Part shown: positions 63,630 through 64,000 of the stretch, one piece after another
Layout: each line of letters starts with the position of its first letter
Numbering within the stretch: the stretch's first letter is position 1
NCBI GenBank assembly: GCA_964606325.1
Contig: CAZSGE010000010.1
Span: forward strand, 16,529 to 80,528
Length of the DNA stretch: 64,000 bases
From: Berkiella sp964606325
Lineage (GTDB): Bacteria; Pseudomonadota; Gammaproteobacteria; Berkiellales; Berkiellaceae
Direction of reading: 5' to 3'
Notes under the pieces: generated by a model
Databases searched by the model: none
What the model was told of the DNA's origin: nothing
Seen by the model: only the letters and a program-made list of their open reading frames with translations
Translations under genes and position numbers: made by a program

Positions 63630-64000
63630 ATGACACAAGGGCAAACAACGCCTAACAATCAATCCAAACAATCTTTTATCAATGAGATTGTTAAAACCTT
63701 CTATGAGAACCCTCACCTAAAAACCAGCAAAGAATTGCTTGATTTCCTTAAAAACAAATATGCCAATGACCCGGTGGCCCTTTCCTACATCAATCAATTA
63801 ACGGCTACAAATAAAGAGGACAAATACGGCACATTAACCCTTTTGCTTAAAAGCTCCCCCTCAGATGTTCAGATTAAATTAAAAAGACCTGATGCTTATG
63901 GTGGGCCTAAAACTGAAAATTATCTTGATAGAATTGATTTACGCATTCAAGCTGCTTTCAAATATATTGATGAAGAAGAGGGACTACCAGAAAAACGTGC
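63630..64000 (+). CDS. Unrecognised protein, 5' part (runs off window)
   Basis: An open frame of 123 codons from ATG at 63630 to the window edge, with CAGGT eight bases upstream. It is hydrophilic and begins MTQGQTTPNNQSKQSFINEI. A helical region (ENPHLKTSKELLDFLKNKY) is followed by LTLLLKSSPSDVQIKLKRPD and YLDRIDLRIQAAFKYIDEEE. No signal peptide or family recognised. A soluble, charged, Asn/Lys-rich protein like the other unassigned genes of the window. Confidence 0.7.
   Translation, partial: MTQGQTTPNNQSKQSFINEIVKTFYENPHLKTSKELLDFLKNKYANDPVALSYINQLTATNKEDKYGTLTLLLKSSPSDVQIKLKRPDAYGGPKTENYLDRIDLRIQAAFKYIDEEEGLPEKR

Noticed and set aside
1..64000. tRNA, rRNA, tmRNA, RNase P or riboswitch genes
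   Set aside because: No cloverleaf with a GTTCRA arm, no conserved rRNA stretches and no recognisable riboswitch cores seen by eye; a covariance-model search could still find small ones.
1..64000. PmrA-type CTTAA direct repeats upstream of effector candidates
   Set aside because: Looked for paired CTTAA boxes upstream of the RhoGAP, Sec7 and kinase genes; none with proper spacing was found.

Overview
The window looks like chromosome of an AT-rich, host-associated gammaproteobacterium. The housekeeping genes (acnA-fumC, the PDH operon, putAP, ampG/ampD, a Mip-like FKBP) are ordinary gammaproteobacterial types. Scattered among them are proteins with eukaryotic-type domains: RhoGAP, Sec7, two Ser/Thr kinases, a PTP-like phytase and a PKMT-like methyltransferase. 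That mixture is typical of intracellular Legionellales such as Legionella, Coxiella or Berkiella. The assignment is inferred from gene content; no rRNA, tRNA or type IV secretion gene is present to confirm it.

Layout. 1-7.9 kb: end of acnA, fumC, an EAL phosphodiesterase, an exported P1-family peptidase, ampG, a PAP2 phosphatase and a Mip-like PPIase. 7.9-26 kb: accessory region with several unrecognised hydrophilic or membrane proteins, a flavin amine oxidase, an ABM-domain protein and a very large (about 2720 aa) RTX-like protein built from ten roughly 125-residue modules. 25.7-33.6 kb: a pseudopilin, a chalcone-isomerase-like protein, a CPA2 antiporter, a TPR-methyltransferase, a LemA/GIDE pair and a PKMT-like methyltransferase. 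33.7-50.1 kb: the most unusual part. It holds a PTP-like phytase, RhoGAP and Sec7 proteins, two divergently transcribed kinases (one with an N-terminal nuclear-localisation-like KKRK), two small peptides with matching 15-residue double-glycine leaders, and a second protein carrying the C-terminal domain of the giant RTX-like protein. 50.2-64 kb: a glycosyltransferase, putP-putA, a VanZ-like protein, aceE-aceF-lpd, ampD and the start of another unrecognised gene.

How the genes fit together. Proline is imported by PutP and oxidised by PutA to glutamate; PDH, aconitase and fumarase carry central carbon flow, which suits a bacterium feeding on host amino acids. AmpG and AmpD form a peptidoglycan recycling route. 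The RhoGAP, Sec7, kinase, phytase and methyltransferase proteins are best read as candidate effectors acting on host small GTPases, phosphoproteins and inositol phosphates. The two RTX-type proteins and the two double-glycine peptides imply ABC-type exporters that are encoded elsewhere.

Non-coding structure includes several hairpin terminators, two nearly identical extended -10 promoters in front of two unrecognised genes, a dispersed GGTGGACA/TGTCCACC palindrome family, a 143-bp element that can fold as a three-way junction, and a 16-codon ORF with a perfect Shine-Dalgarno and its own terminator. No tRNA, rRNA, intact insertion sequence or CRISPR array was seen.
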